From: Nitrospirales bacterium | GTDB taxonomy: Bacteria; Nitrospirota; Nitrospiria; Nitrospirales; UBA8639 | Length of the DNA stretch: 51,322 bases | Reading direction: 5' to 3' | NCBI GenBank assembly: GCA_021603905.1 | Contig: BQIU01000022.1 | Coordinates: 1 to 51,322 of the forward strand | In this document: positions 26,178 to 33,692 of the stretch, piece after piece | Layout: the number at the start of each line of letters is the position of its first letter | How positions within the stretch are numbered: position 1 is the first letter of the stretch | Notes under the pieces: model-generated | Seen by the model: the letters and a program-made list of their open reading frames with translations, nothing else | Databases searched by the model: none | Told to the model about the DNA's origin: nothing | Program-made: the position numbers and the translations under genes

Positions 26178-26240
26178 TAGAACGGTGAACATGTTTTCCT
26201 GACATTTTGACCTGTTAATCAGTCCAGGAATACTTACTAT
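26178..26240 (+). promoter_or_regulatory. Degenerate tandem operator and promoter before the Com-like gene
   Basis: A copy ending GGTGAACATG starts at 26178 and CTGACATTTTGACCTG starts at 26199, 21 bases apart. TACTAT at 26235, 36 bases after the second start, fits a -10. Each copy is weaker than those before the receptors, but spacing and position agree. Confidence 0.45.
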
Positions 26241-26297
26241 TGATCATGACCAGCACGTTCAACAATATGAATACAGACAAGACAAAAGACAGACAAA

Positions 26298-26525
26298 ATG
26301 ACGGCAATATTCATGAAACATGATTCGCTTCCAGAACGATCTCGGAAATTAGACTCAAACGATATAGTAAGTCATGAAACCGACCACGATATTCGATGTA
26401 CATGTGGTCGGTTACTTGCCAGGTTCTCGACTGATGGGACAGCCATTGAAGTCCGGTGCCCACGATGCAAACGAAACTGGACGTTCCCATTGAATCCCGC
26501 ATCATTTAATCAAACGGAACGATAA
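26298..26525 (+). CDS. Com-like zinc-finger protein
   Basis: A 75-residue protein with the pattern IRCTCGRLLARFSTDGTAIE, then VRCPRCKRNW, i.e. CxC ... CxxC. This matches the zinc finger of the Mu Com translational regulator family (I-R-C-x-x-C-x-x-L-L, then I-K-C-P-R-C). Such small proteins bind RNA or DNA; many are found outside phages. The first 30 residues are polar and variable, and an internal ATG at 26316 is possible. The ribosome site is weak. It lies 64 bases before the PIN-TRAM gene. Confidence 0.7.
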   Translation: MTAIFMKHDSLPERSRKLDSNDIVSHETDHDIRCTCGRLLARFSTDGTAIEVRCPRCKRNWTFPLNPASFNQTER

Positions 26526-26589
26526 GTCCTTCAGATTCAATCACCCACCTGGACAGACGAAAAACCGTTCAGCAGAAAGGGCTAAGACC

Positions 26590-27843
26590 ATGAACACATC
26601 GCTAATTTATAAAAGTCCACAAACCAGGCAGCCGTTAACTCCACCCTCATCCAACCTCCATGAAGACCCCATGAGCAGGCCTACACCTGAAACAGCCAAG
26701 AACCATCTGCTGTTTCGAATGTATCTCCTACAGTCGCCATATCTTTTCCTGCCTTTTGTCCTTCTTGGATTTCTGCTTGGAAGCGCCTTCGGTTGGCAGA
26801 ATTATCCTCATAGCTGGACCATCGCACTATGGTGGGGACTTGCTGGAAGCATGCTTGGATTGGGCATTATCACGATTGAGTCTATGACATTACGCTTCCC
26901 CGCCTCCCGTATCATTCATGTAGCACAAAGTGTTGGGATTGGAATGGTGCTGGCTTCAATGTTCATCTGGATAACGACCCTCCTATTTCCAACATCATCA
27001 ACTCTTGTGTCGTTCATGGCCCTCGCAAGTCTGCTTGCCTGTCCTTACTTGACCTACTCTATCAGGAGCCGAATACAGGAAGACGCACCGGGACTCATCC
27101 GCGAACTTTGGCCTCTCGGGGCACAGACCACCCTTCCCTTAAAAATACTCGATACGAGCACGATTATTGACGGAAGAATTCTCGATCTTTATGAGACTGG
27201 ATTTCTGGAAGGACCAGTCCTCATCCCGCGCTTCGTCCTTCTTGAATTACATTCTGTCGCTGACTCTTCTCAAGCATGGAAACGCGCACGGGGCAAGCGG
27301 GGTCTAGAAATTTTACATCGCCTACAAACCATTTCCGACATTGAGGTTCAGGTGACAGACCAAGATTTCCCGGATATTCCCGAAGTCGATCATAAACTGA
27401 TCAAACTCGCTCAACATACCCAAGGAAAAATTGTCACGAATGACTGGAACCTCTCTAAAGTGGCGGCGCTTCAAGGCGTCCAAACCCTCAACGTCAATCG
27501 CCTCTCCTACCAGCTCAAACCTCCAGTCTTACCTGGCGACACGATACGAGTCTTTATCAATAAGGAAGGAGACTTAGACGGACAAGGCGTCGCCCATCTT
27601 GACGATGGGACGATGGTGGTCGTGGATCAAGCACGGGCGTATGTACAAAAGACTGTCGACATTGTCATTACAAAATTTATGCAGACGTACACCGGACGGA
27701 TTCTCTTCGCCGCACGCCTTGAGCATGAACAAAAGCATACATTGAACTCACACCATCGTATACCACTCAAGCCAGATTCCGAGGAGTATTCAGATCATTC
27801 TCTTGTGGGTTCGGGAGGAACAAGAAAGGAATCGTTTACATGA
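26590..27843 (+). CDS. Membrane-anchored PIN-TRAM domain protein (YacL-like putative RNase)
   Basis: A 417-residue protein: four membrane helices in the first 160 residues (about 49-70, 75-97, 110-132 and 138-155), then a PIN domain (about 190-320) with acidic residues at LDTSTIIDGRI, LLELHSVAD, and IVTNDWNLS, and a TRAM domain (about 318-380; LPGDTIRVFINKEGDLDGQG, then VDQARAYVQK). This is the order of Bacillus YacL. PIN acidic residues bind Mg2+/Mn2+ for RNA cleavage; TRAM binds RNA. ATG 26590 is chosen from AAAGGG upstream; ATG 26671 is an alternative. Its stop overlaps a zinc-ribbon gene by ATGA. Confidence 0.87.
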   Translation: MNTSLIYKSPQTRQPLTPPSSNLHEDPMSRPTPETAKNHLLFRMYLLQSPYLFLPFVLLGFLLGSAFGWQNYPHSWTIALWWGLAGSMLGLGIITIESMTLRFPASRIIHVAQSVGIGMVLASMFIWITTLLFPTSSTLVSFMALASLLACPYLTYSIRSRIQEDAPGLIRELWPLGAQTTLPLKILDTSTIIDGRILDLYETGFLEGPVLIPRFVLLELHSVADSSQAWKRARGKRGLEILHRLQTISDIEVQVTDQDFPDIPEVDHKLIKLAQHTQGKIVTNDWNLSKVAALQGVQTLNVNRLSYQLKPPVLPGDTIRVFINKEGDLDGQGVAHLDDGTMVVVDQARAYVQKTVDIVITKFMQTYTGRILFAARLEHEQKHTLNSHHRIPLKPDSEEYSDHSLVGSGGTRKESFT

Positions 27844-27998
27844 TCATTCAACATTGTCCTCGCTGTGGAAAAGAAAGCCTCGCGCCAACTGGAGCCTACT
27901 GGAAATGTACGGTCTGTCGAATGGCTATTACATCTCAGGCGTGGGCTCGAGACACCAGGCATCAAACAGTCTCACGTCCGCTCACTCAAAGCAAATAA
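27840..27998 (+). CDS. 52-residue zinc-ribbon protein coupled to the PIN-TRAM gene
   Basis: Starting with the ATGA overlap at the end of the PIN-TRAM gene, this short frame encodes two CxxC pairs: HCPRCGKE (C6, C9) and WKCTVCRMA (C23, C26), a 13-residue-spaced zinc ribbon, followed by a short polar tail. It ends at TAA 27996, 30 bases before a strong terminator. Coupled translation and the complete metal-binding pattern support a real gene. It might bind RNA or the RNase itself; that is inference. Confidence 0.65.
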   Translation: MIIQHCPRCGKESLAPTGAYWKCTVCRMAITSQAWARDTRHQTVSRPLTQSK

Positions 27999-28027
27999 AA
28001 TTCTTTCAATTTATGGTGGATACAAAA

Positions 28028-28059
28028 AAAAGGGGAAGCGCTTTCGCGCTTCCCCTTTT
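28028..28059. terminator. Bidirectional terminator
   Basis: A perfect 14-base stem (28028-28041 with 28046-28059) with loop TTTC, flanked by A run on the left and T run on the right. It serves the PIN-TRAM unit (+) and bacterioferritin (-), which converge here. Confidence 0.93.
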
Positions 28060-28104
28060 CCCACTCATGCTGCTGACAAACAGCAGAAACCTATGAAGAC
28101 TGCA

Positions 28105-28581
28105 TTAGCCTTCTTTATGCATTTGTTCACTCAAGTAGTTTTCAAGCCCAACTTGCTTAATCGTTTCTAGCTGAGTTTCAATCCAATCAACGTGCTCTTC
28201 CTCATCTTCAACCATTTCCTCGAGCTTCTGGCGAGTGTTGTAATCACCCACTTTCACACAATGCTCAATTCCCTCTGTCAGCAGTTTAACCATCTCCTTC
28301 TCTTTTACAAGGTCAAGCTTGAGCTGCTCAGGGACCGTCTCTCCGATTGTGACTTTTCCCAAACGCTGCACATTTGGCAACCCTTCTAAGAAGAGAATAT
28401 GCCGGATAATCTCATCGGCATCTTTCATTTCCCCGAAACTGCGTTCTTTAACTTTGTGCTCGAGACGTTCAAATCCCCAATTTTCACACATCCTTGAATG
28501 CAAAAAATATTGATTAATAACCGTCAGTTCTTCCGTTAAAATCTTGTTTAATAGGTCAACAACGCCTTTTTTGCCTTTCAT
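28105..28581 (-). CDS. bfr: Bacterioferritin with a His54-to-Asp change
   Basis: A 158-residue protein, the same length as E. coli Bfr. It forms a 24-subunit shell that oxidises Fe2+ and stores Fe3+. Ferroxidase residues E18, E51, E94, E127 and H130 are present at the standard positions, and M52 can bind heme between subunits. Position 54, normally the His ligand of the di-iron site (EMKHAD), is Asp here (EMKDAD), which should alter iron oxidation. AAAGGAGG six bases before ATG 28581 is a very strong ribosome site. It is convergent to the PIN-TRAM unit, and a Fur-box-like site lies about 150 bases upstream. Confidence 0.94.
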   Translation of the reverse strand: MKGKKGVVDLLNKILTEELTVINQYFLHSRMCENWGFERLEHKVKERSFGEMKDADEIIRHILFLEGLPNVQRLGKVTIGETVPEQLKLDLVKEKEMVKLLTEGIEHCVKVGDYNTRQKLEEMVEDEEEHVDWIETQLETIKQVGLENYLSEQMHKEG

Positions 28582-28733
28582 GTCCGGCCTCCTTTACTTC
28601 GTACACATGAATAATTCCATCGAAACCTTGATAGGTTTTTGTTCAAATTTAATATAATGATTCACCTAAAGTCATTATCGGCGAAATTCGAATAAAAGTC
28701 AATATAAAGTCCTAGGTACAAATAACTAAAATT

Positions 28734-28752
28734 GAAACTCATTATCATCTTC
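28734..28752. promoter_or_regulatory. Weak Fur-box-like site between bfr and the peroxiredoxin-like gene
   Basis: GAAACTCATTATCATCTTC; its complement matches 14 of 19 bases of the Fur consensus. It lies about 150 bases upstream of bfr. Confidence 0.45.
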
Positions 28753-28868
28753 GATGAAACAACTTCTCACAATCATTTCATATATTTAGGTAATATCACC
28801 GAAAATTTCATCAAAATTGGTATCCCGCAGACTTCAACCTACTTGACAGGATCATACAATCATACTAT

Positions 28869-28887
28869 GATATTGAAAATCGTTATC
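28869..28887. promoter_or_regulatory. Fur-box-like site before the peroxiredoxin-like gene
   Basis: GATATTGAAAATCGTTATC matches 16 of 19 bases of the Fur consensus. It lies just before a small reading frame at 28910 and 290 bases before the peroxiredoxin-like gene. Confidence 0.65.
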
Positions 28888-28909
28888 ATATTCACAATAA
28901 AAACAACTC

Positions 28910-29179
28910 ATGCATGACTACCCATTACCACCCAATATCGAACATCTTCCACTGGGGATTGGAAATTTCTTTTTCCTGGCCAGGAGGCGCACCCATGCTC
29001 CTACTCTCCTCCTCGCTGTCTCTTGGCCCTCCCCTATCTTTGAGGCTGACAAGATTCCATTGAGCAAACTCAACTTCATGAATTTCCTGCACCATGAATA
29101 TGCGTGTAGACGTGCAACACAACCCAAAACTTCTGTTTTCCCATTTTCCGACACACTTGCTATTGGAGGATACTCATGA
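28910..29179 (+). CDS. Possible small leader protein before the peroxiredoxin-like gene
   Basis: An 89-residue frame that begins 22 bases after the Fur-box-like site and ends in an ATGA overlap with the next gene. The overlap suggests coupling, but there is no ribosome site at ATG 28910 and the composition (many Pro, Leu, His, Phe) is not clearly protein-like. The alternative is a 270-base untranslated leader. I do not recognise it. Confidence 0.3.
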   Translation: MHDYPLPPNIEHLPLGIGNFFFLARRRTHAPTLLLAVSWPSPIFEADKIPLSKLNFMNFLHHEYACRRATQPKTSVFPFSDTLAIGGYS

Positions 29180-29721
29180 AAATTGGATCACCTATTCCCG
29201 CCTGGCGCGTTCCCACTTTCATCAAAGGCACGCTCACCTTTTCCTCTCTCATTCACTGCACCTCTCAACCATTAGTTCTCTTGTGCACACCGTCACTCAC
29301 TGCGGCACAAGCGTGGCTCCTCGAAGCGCACGTCACGGAATTCCACAACCGTCATGCCTTTCTTGCCACACTTGTTTCACGGTATATGAATTATGACTTA
29401 CCCTGGGCTCTCCCCTCTTCAAATTTTCGCCTTCCACTGCTCACAGATCCATTACGCCGGTTAAGTCGCTCTCTGGGCCTCTCCCACAATCCTGCCTCTC
29501 AACGATGTGAGACCTTATTTTTTGCTCAAGATCATCGATTAGAGTTTCGATTACTTCATGACTTAAACGTCAAAGGTTTATCGAGGGTCCTGGAAGTCAC
29601 GGAGCATCATTTTTCCCATCTCGTTCAACCGCCTTCGCAAAAACTAAAAAATTCCTTACAATTCATGCAACCGGACATCAAAGACATTGAGGCTCATGCA
29701 ACCGTACAATCACCAACATAA
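29176..29721 (+). CDS. Peroxiredoxin-like (AhpC fold) protein lacking the catalytic Cys
   Basis: A 181-residue protein following the AhpC/peroxiredoxin outline: IGSPIPAWRVPTFIKGTLTF at the start, QPLVLLCTPSLTAAQAWLLE in the place of the PxxxTxxC active-site segment, then NFRLPLLTDPLRRLSRSLGL and ETLFFAQDHRLEFRLLHDLN. The active-site Cys is Gln (TPSLTAAQ), so it should not reduce peroxide in the usual way. Either it has another role or it is decaying. GGAGGA lies eight bases before ATG 29176. It lies in the Fur-controlled interval near bfr and directly precedes a thioredoxin pseudogene, so this was once probably a peroxide-defence pair. Confidence 0.6.
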   Translation: MKIGSPIPAWRVPTFIKGTLTFSSLIHCTSQPLVLLCTPSLTAAQAWLLEAHVTEFHNRHAFLATLVSRYMNYDLPWALPSSNFRLPLLTDPLRRLSRSLGLSHNPASQRCETLFFAQDHRLEFRLLHDLNVKGLSRVLEVTEHHFSHLVQPPSQKLKNSLQFMQPDIKDIEAHATVQSPT

Positions 29722-29738
29722 CACCTACAAATCTTGCG

Positions 29739-30299
29739 ATGGTATCGCTGATGATTGCAGAGATTACCGATTGAGATTTTGATCGTCGCATTGCGGAAGC
29801 TTCTGTTCCAGTACTCATTGAGTTTTGGCAACTATAGCGAACGCAATTAGTTTTTAGCCGAGTCGTTCACACAACCAGAGCACAATTACATATTCAACCC
29901 TCAAGAGAGAATCGAACGGCTATAGGCTGCGGTCATTACCATGCACTCCTGAATGAACTTGAGCTCATTCAAGAGAAACTTGGTAGTTGCATCATTGTGT
30001 TGAACATGAACGTGCAAGAGAATCATCTCATTCCTGCGGATCTTGAAATCCCATCCCTTCCAACGCTTGCACTTTTTGCTGAGGGCACATTTCAACCGTT
30101 CACATTGAATATAGTGAGTTGCGCTGCATTAGTCGATGTCGTTCAGATGGAGACGGTTTGGTTTCGCTATAATTGGCCGGATTGGAAAAAAGAAGGAACT
30201 CTTGGAACAGTTAGAACCTGGGAGACTTATGCGTCAACGAAATCCATGACTATTCGACCACTCAAAAGTCGCTACGCGTTCAAGTACAGAAACGCATAA
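29739..30299 (+). pseudogene. Thioredoxin-fold gene broken by a nonsense codon and a repeat insertion
   Basis: In one frame from ATG 29739 the sequence reads MVSLMIAEITD, stop TGA (29772), DFDRRIAEASVPVLIEFWQL, stop TAG (29835), and resumes with GCGHYHALLNELELIQEKLG, then IIVLNMNVQENHLIPADLEI and PSLPTLALFAEG. These are the thioredoxin landmarks (VPVLVDFW, WCGPC, NVDENP, IPTLLLF). The TAG lies inside repeat copy D. Removing 90 bases (element plus one TA) joins FWQL directly to GCGHY in frame, at the right distance. The second active-site Cys is Tyr. The C-terminal 60 residues have lost the thioredoxin pattern. It follows the peroxiredoxin-like gene by 17 bases. Confidence 0.72.
29833..29924. 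repeat. MITE-like interspersed repeat, copy D, inside the thioredoxin pseudogene
   Basis: Element TAGCGAACGCAATTAG ... GAACGGCTA (29835-29922, 88 bases) flanked by TA on both sides. The ends match copies A and C. The net 90-base gain is a multiple of three, so the reading frame of the host gene is kept apart from the stop codon that the element brings in. Confidence 0.8.
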
Positions 30300-30620
30300 C
30301 CAACACGGTTTATCTCTCAAGCTCTTGAGTAAATTCTAAAAATTGTGAAGTAGTAGCTTTTGAGTCTGCTCTGAAGCTGAAAAACCTTAGACAATGCTTC
30401 ACTAATAGACTTATTCGAACATATTTGCAAAACCTAATAAAACTGAATACACTATCTCCTTATACTTTTTTCTAAATGAAGGATTTTCCCCTGATTCTCT
30501 CCTCTACCAACCTTTCGTACATAATGGCCTCTTTGAACAGATAGCATAGGCTCTATCTCAATCAATTTGTCTTTTACCGCCCTCGAATAGTCGAACGATA
30601 AATACGTTTCTCGAAAACCT
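30300..30620. other. Intergenic region before the hybrid kinase
   Basis: AT-rich, no reading frame with protein character, no hairpin with a T run, and no copy of the operator element or of the Fur box. It probably holds the promoter of the kinase gene. Confidence 0.4.
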
Positions 30621-33600
30621 ATGCATTGGACTGCCCCTCAGCGTGTTTTTTTTCTCATTGTGATCATGACTTTGGCTTGTCTGGCCTCAGCGAGCGTTGC
30701 GATCACGCTGTTGTATCATGCGGCTTTTGAGGAAGAGCGAATCAGGCTTGCAGAAGTGACTCACGCACAAGCACGACTAATGGAAGCCGTGGCGCGGTTT
30801 GATCAGCGGTACAGTGAGCAGGTTCACCCAAAAGGTTCGGCCGCGGCAACACTCAGCCAAATCATCGATGCTCACAAGTACAATAAAGGGTTTGGTCAAA
30901 CTGGTGAAATGACGTTGGCTCGGCAAGTAGGTGACCAGATTGTCTGGCTTTTGACTCATCGGCACTCTGACTTGGATGAACCTAAGCCTCTCCCACTTTC
31001 AGGAAAGCTGGCCGAGCCCATGCGCCTCGCCCTCTCCGGGAAATCAGGAACAATCGTGGCCCCAGATTATCGTGGAGAAATGGTGCTGGCTGCTTATGAA
31101 CCTGTTGCCCTGCTTCAGCTTGGTCTCGTTTCGAAAATTGACCTCCAAGAGATTCGGACACCGTTCCTTCATGCTGGCATTATCACTGGAATTTCTGGCA
31201 TCAGTATCATCATACTCGGCGGGTTTCTACTCTTCCGGATCAGCCATCCAATTATTAAACGACTGGAAGAGAGTGAAGCCTATACGCGTGCCATAATTAC
31301 CCATGCTGGAGAAGGAATCATTACGACTGACGAAACAGGCACGATTGACACATTTAATACAACAGCCGAGCACATATTCTTATATCCCTCTCGCCAAATA
31401 ATCGGGAAGAACCTCAAGGCCTTGCTGCCAAAGCCTAACAATGAACACCATCAAGACCATATCAAGACATATCTCCTTATGGGAGAACGCTCTAGATTAG
31501 GCACTCGTCGGGAAGTCACAGCCGAACGCCGGGATGGCACAACATTTCCCTTATCTCTTGCCGTCACGGAAGTCACGTTTTCTCAACGTAGAATTTTCAT
31601 CTGTCTCGTGCATGACCTTACAGAAGAGAAGATGGCAGAACGACGTCTGAGAGCACAATACGAGGTCGCTCGCATTCTTGCTGATCAAATAACAATAGAG
31701 CAGGCTGCACCTAAAATTCTTCGAGCAGTCTGTGAAAGTTTAGGCTGGCAACTCGGCATACTCTGGCAGGTCGATACCCAAAAGAATTTCCTCCGGGGCA
31801 TCGAACTCTGGTGTCACACACCAGACCAGTTCACTGAATTCTGTGCGACAACAAAGGAGACGAGGTTCCTCAAAGGACAAGGCCTACCTGGAAAAGTCTG
31901 GAGTACCGGTAAAGCTGTTTGGATTCCTGATGTAGTCAAGGACTCCAATTTTCCTAGAGCTAAATTTGCTGACAAAGAAAATCTTCATGCGGCCTTTGCC
32001 TTTCCCATTCAGCTTGGAACTGAAATTTATGGAGTCATGGAATTTTTCAGTTTTCATATACACCAACCCGACGACGCTCTACTTCAACAAATGCAGAGCG
32101 TCGGAAGTCAAATAGGCCAACTCATCGATCGGACACAATCACAGGAAAAAATAAAAATTTTAGCCAGATTTCCTGAAGAAAATCCCAACCCCGTACTCAG
32201 GGTTCTGCGAGATGGATCGATCACCTATCATAATAAAGCCGCAACAGACTTTCTCTCTGCTCTCAACCTCGAGAATGGCAATCAGCAACCACAGCCATGG
32301 CAAAATCTTATTCAAGATGCGTTTAATCATGGAAGCGCCAAAGGAAAAGAAATGATCTGTCACGGACGCGTCTTTTCTCTCACTTTGGCTGTGATTGACG
32401 GAACGAACTATATGAATGTTTATGCACTGGACATCACAGACCGAAGAAGAGCAGAAGAGCATCTGCGGAATCGAGACGAACAACGGCGACAAATGCAGAA
32501 GCTAGAAGCCATTGGGACCTTAGCTGGTGGTATCGCCCATGACTTCAACAACATTCTCACGGCACTCATTGGCTTTACGGAACTCGCAATTGCTAAAGCT
32601 GGGAAACCCGACCCGAACGATTCCTATCTCCAAGAAGTGCTGCAAGCGGGATATCGTGCCAAGAATCTCGTCCAACAAATCCTCACCTTCAGCCGGCAAG
32701 GAGATGTAGGGAAAAAGCCAATCCAACTTCAAGATATCGTTGAGGAGGCGCTGAAACTTCTTCGAGCCTCACTCCCCTCGACCATTGCAGTACATCAGGA
32801 CTTGGAGGCAACTGCTGGCCCCGTGTTTGCCGATCCAACCCAGATTCATCAAGTGGTGATGAATCTGGGCACCAACGCCGAATACGCAATGCGAGAAAAA
32901 AGTGGATCGTTACATGTTACACTCAACGAAGTGACGGTCGAGCAGCCAGGGGCAAGTCCTCCTCCTGGGATAGTGCCCGGTCGTTACGTCCGTTTCACGA
33001 TGACGGATTCGGGCCATGGCATTTCACCTGAAGTTCTTTCTCGCATCTTTGACCCATTTTTCACCACAAAGAATGTAGGAGAAGGAACCGGGATGGGACT
33101 ATCAGTCACCCATGGCATTGTGACTGATCACGGAGGAATGATTTCGGTTCAAAGTAAACCAGGAGTAGGAACAACGTTTGTCATACATTTTCCACGAACC
33201 GTCGAAATTCTTGAGAGGCCTTCTCCCAACACCATCATAAAAATGCCCAAGGGCGAAGGTACGGTTCTGTTCATAGATGATGAAGCCTCGATTGTTGAAT
33301 CAGGGAAAATAATGTTGGAAACACTTGGCTATCATGTGCAAGCCTATACGAACAGCCGAGAGGCGCTTGCAGCCTTTCAAGAAAATCCACACACGATTGA
33401 CGCAGTGATCACAGATCAGACAATGCCCGAATGCACAGGAACAGAATTGGCAAAGGCCATTTTACAGATCCGTCCAACGATCCCACTTATTCTCTGTACC
33501 GGATTCAGTCACATTATTAACGAGGAAAAAGCCCTTTCAATCGGGATTCCGGTTTTTCTCAACAAACCTTACCGATTTAATGATCTCGCTCAGGCTGTCC

Positions 33601-33653
33601 GACATGCCTTCGAAAGAAGCCATAAGCGCAAGACAGAAACACTTTCCAACTAG
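30621..33653 (+). CDS. Hybrid sensor histidine kinase with PAS, GAF and receiver domains
   Basis: A 1010-residue protein. Helix about residues 8-30, periplasmic sensing region about 31-180 (cache-like), helix about 187-210, PAS about 218-335 (AIITHAGEGIITTDETGTID), GAF about 345-500, a second PAS-like part about 515-615, HisKA with GGIAHDFNNILTALIGF (His is the phosphorylation site), HATPase with NLGTNAEYAM, DSGHGISPEVLSRIFDPFF and GTGMGLSVTHGIV, and a receiver (about 885-1000) with FIDDEA, phospho-Asp in AVITDQTMPE and Lys in FLNKPY. There is no partner regulator next to it and no output domain, so it probably signals through a phosphorelay. The start lacks a clear ribosome site. Confidence 0.92.
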   Translation: MHWTAPQRVFFLIVIMTLACLASASVAITLLYHAAFEEERIRLAEVTHAQARLMEAVARFDQRYSEQVHPKGSAAATLSQIIDAHKYNKGFGQTGEMTLARQVGDQIVWLLTHRHSDLDEPKPLPLSGKLAEPMRLALSGKSGTIVAPDYRGEMVLAAYEPVALLQLGLVSKIDLQEIRTPFLHAGIITGISGISIIILGGFLLFRISHPIIKRLEESEAYTRAIITHAGEGIITTDETGTIDTFNTTAEHIFLYPSRQIIGKNLKALLPKPNNEHHQDHIKTYLLMGERSRLGTRREVTAERRDGTTFPLSLAVTEVTFSQRRIFICLVHDLTEEKMAERRLRAQYEVARILADQITIEQAAPKILRAVCESLGWQLGILWQVDTQKNFLRGIELWCHTPDQFTEFCATTKETRFLKGQGLPGKVWSTGKAVWIPDVVKDSNFPRAKFADKENLHAAFAFPIQLGTEIYGVMEFFSFHIHQPDDALLQQMQSVGSQIGQLIDRTQSQEKIKILARFPEENPNPVLRVLRDGSITYHNKAATDFLSALNLENGNQQPQPWQNLIQDAFNHGSAKGKEMICHGRVFSLTLAVIDGTNYMNVYALDITDRRRAEEHLRNRDEQRRQMQKLEAIGTLAGGIAHDFNNILTALIGFTELAIAKAGKPDPNDSYLQEVLQAGYRAKNLVQQILTFSRQGDVGKKPIQLQDIVEEALKLLRASLPSTIAVHQDLEATAGPVFADPTQIHQVVMNLGTNAEYAMREKSGSLHVTLNEVTVEQPGASPPPGIVPGRYVRFTMTDSGHGISPEVLSRIFDPFFTTKNVGEGTGMGLSVTHGIVTDHGGMISVQSKPGVGTTFVIHFPRTVEILERPSPNTIIKMPKGEGTVLFIDDEASIVESGKIMLETLGYHVQAYTNSREALAAFQENPHTIDAVITDQTMPECTGTELAKAILQIRPTIPLILCTGFSHIINEEKALSIGIPVFLNKPYRFNDLAQAVRHAFERSHKRKTETLSN

Positions 33654-33692
33654 GCTCTCTATTATTACCTTTTACGAACAACACTATGGCTT

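Noticed and set aside
7410-26240. The repeated CTGGAAAATGAACATT element as a sigma-54 promoter
   Set aside because: The TGG is present but the GC of the -12 part is absent at the required distance, and the tandem arrangement with a -10-like hexamer downstream fits an activator site better.
29772-29774. TGA in the thioredoxin frame as a selenocysteine codon
   Set aside because: It lies before the fold's first strand, not at the active site, and no SECIS-like hairpin follows; a nonsense change is simpler.
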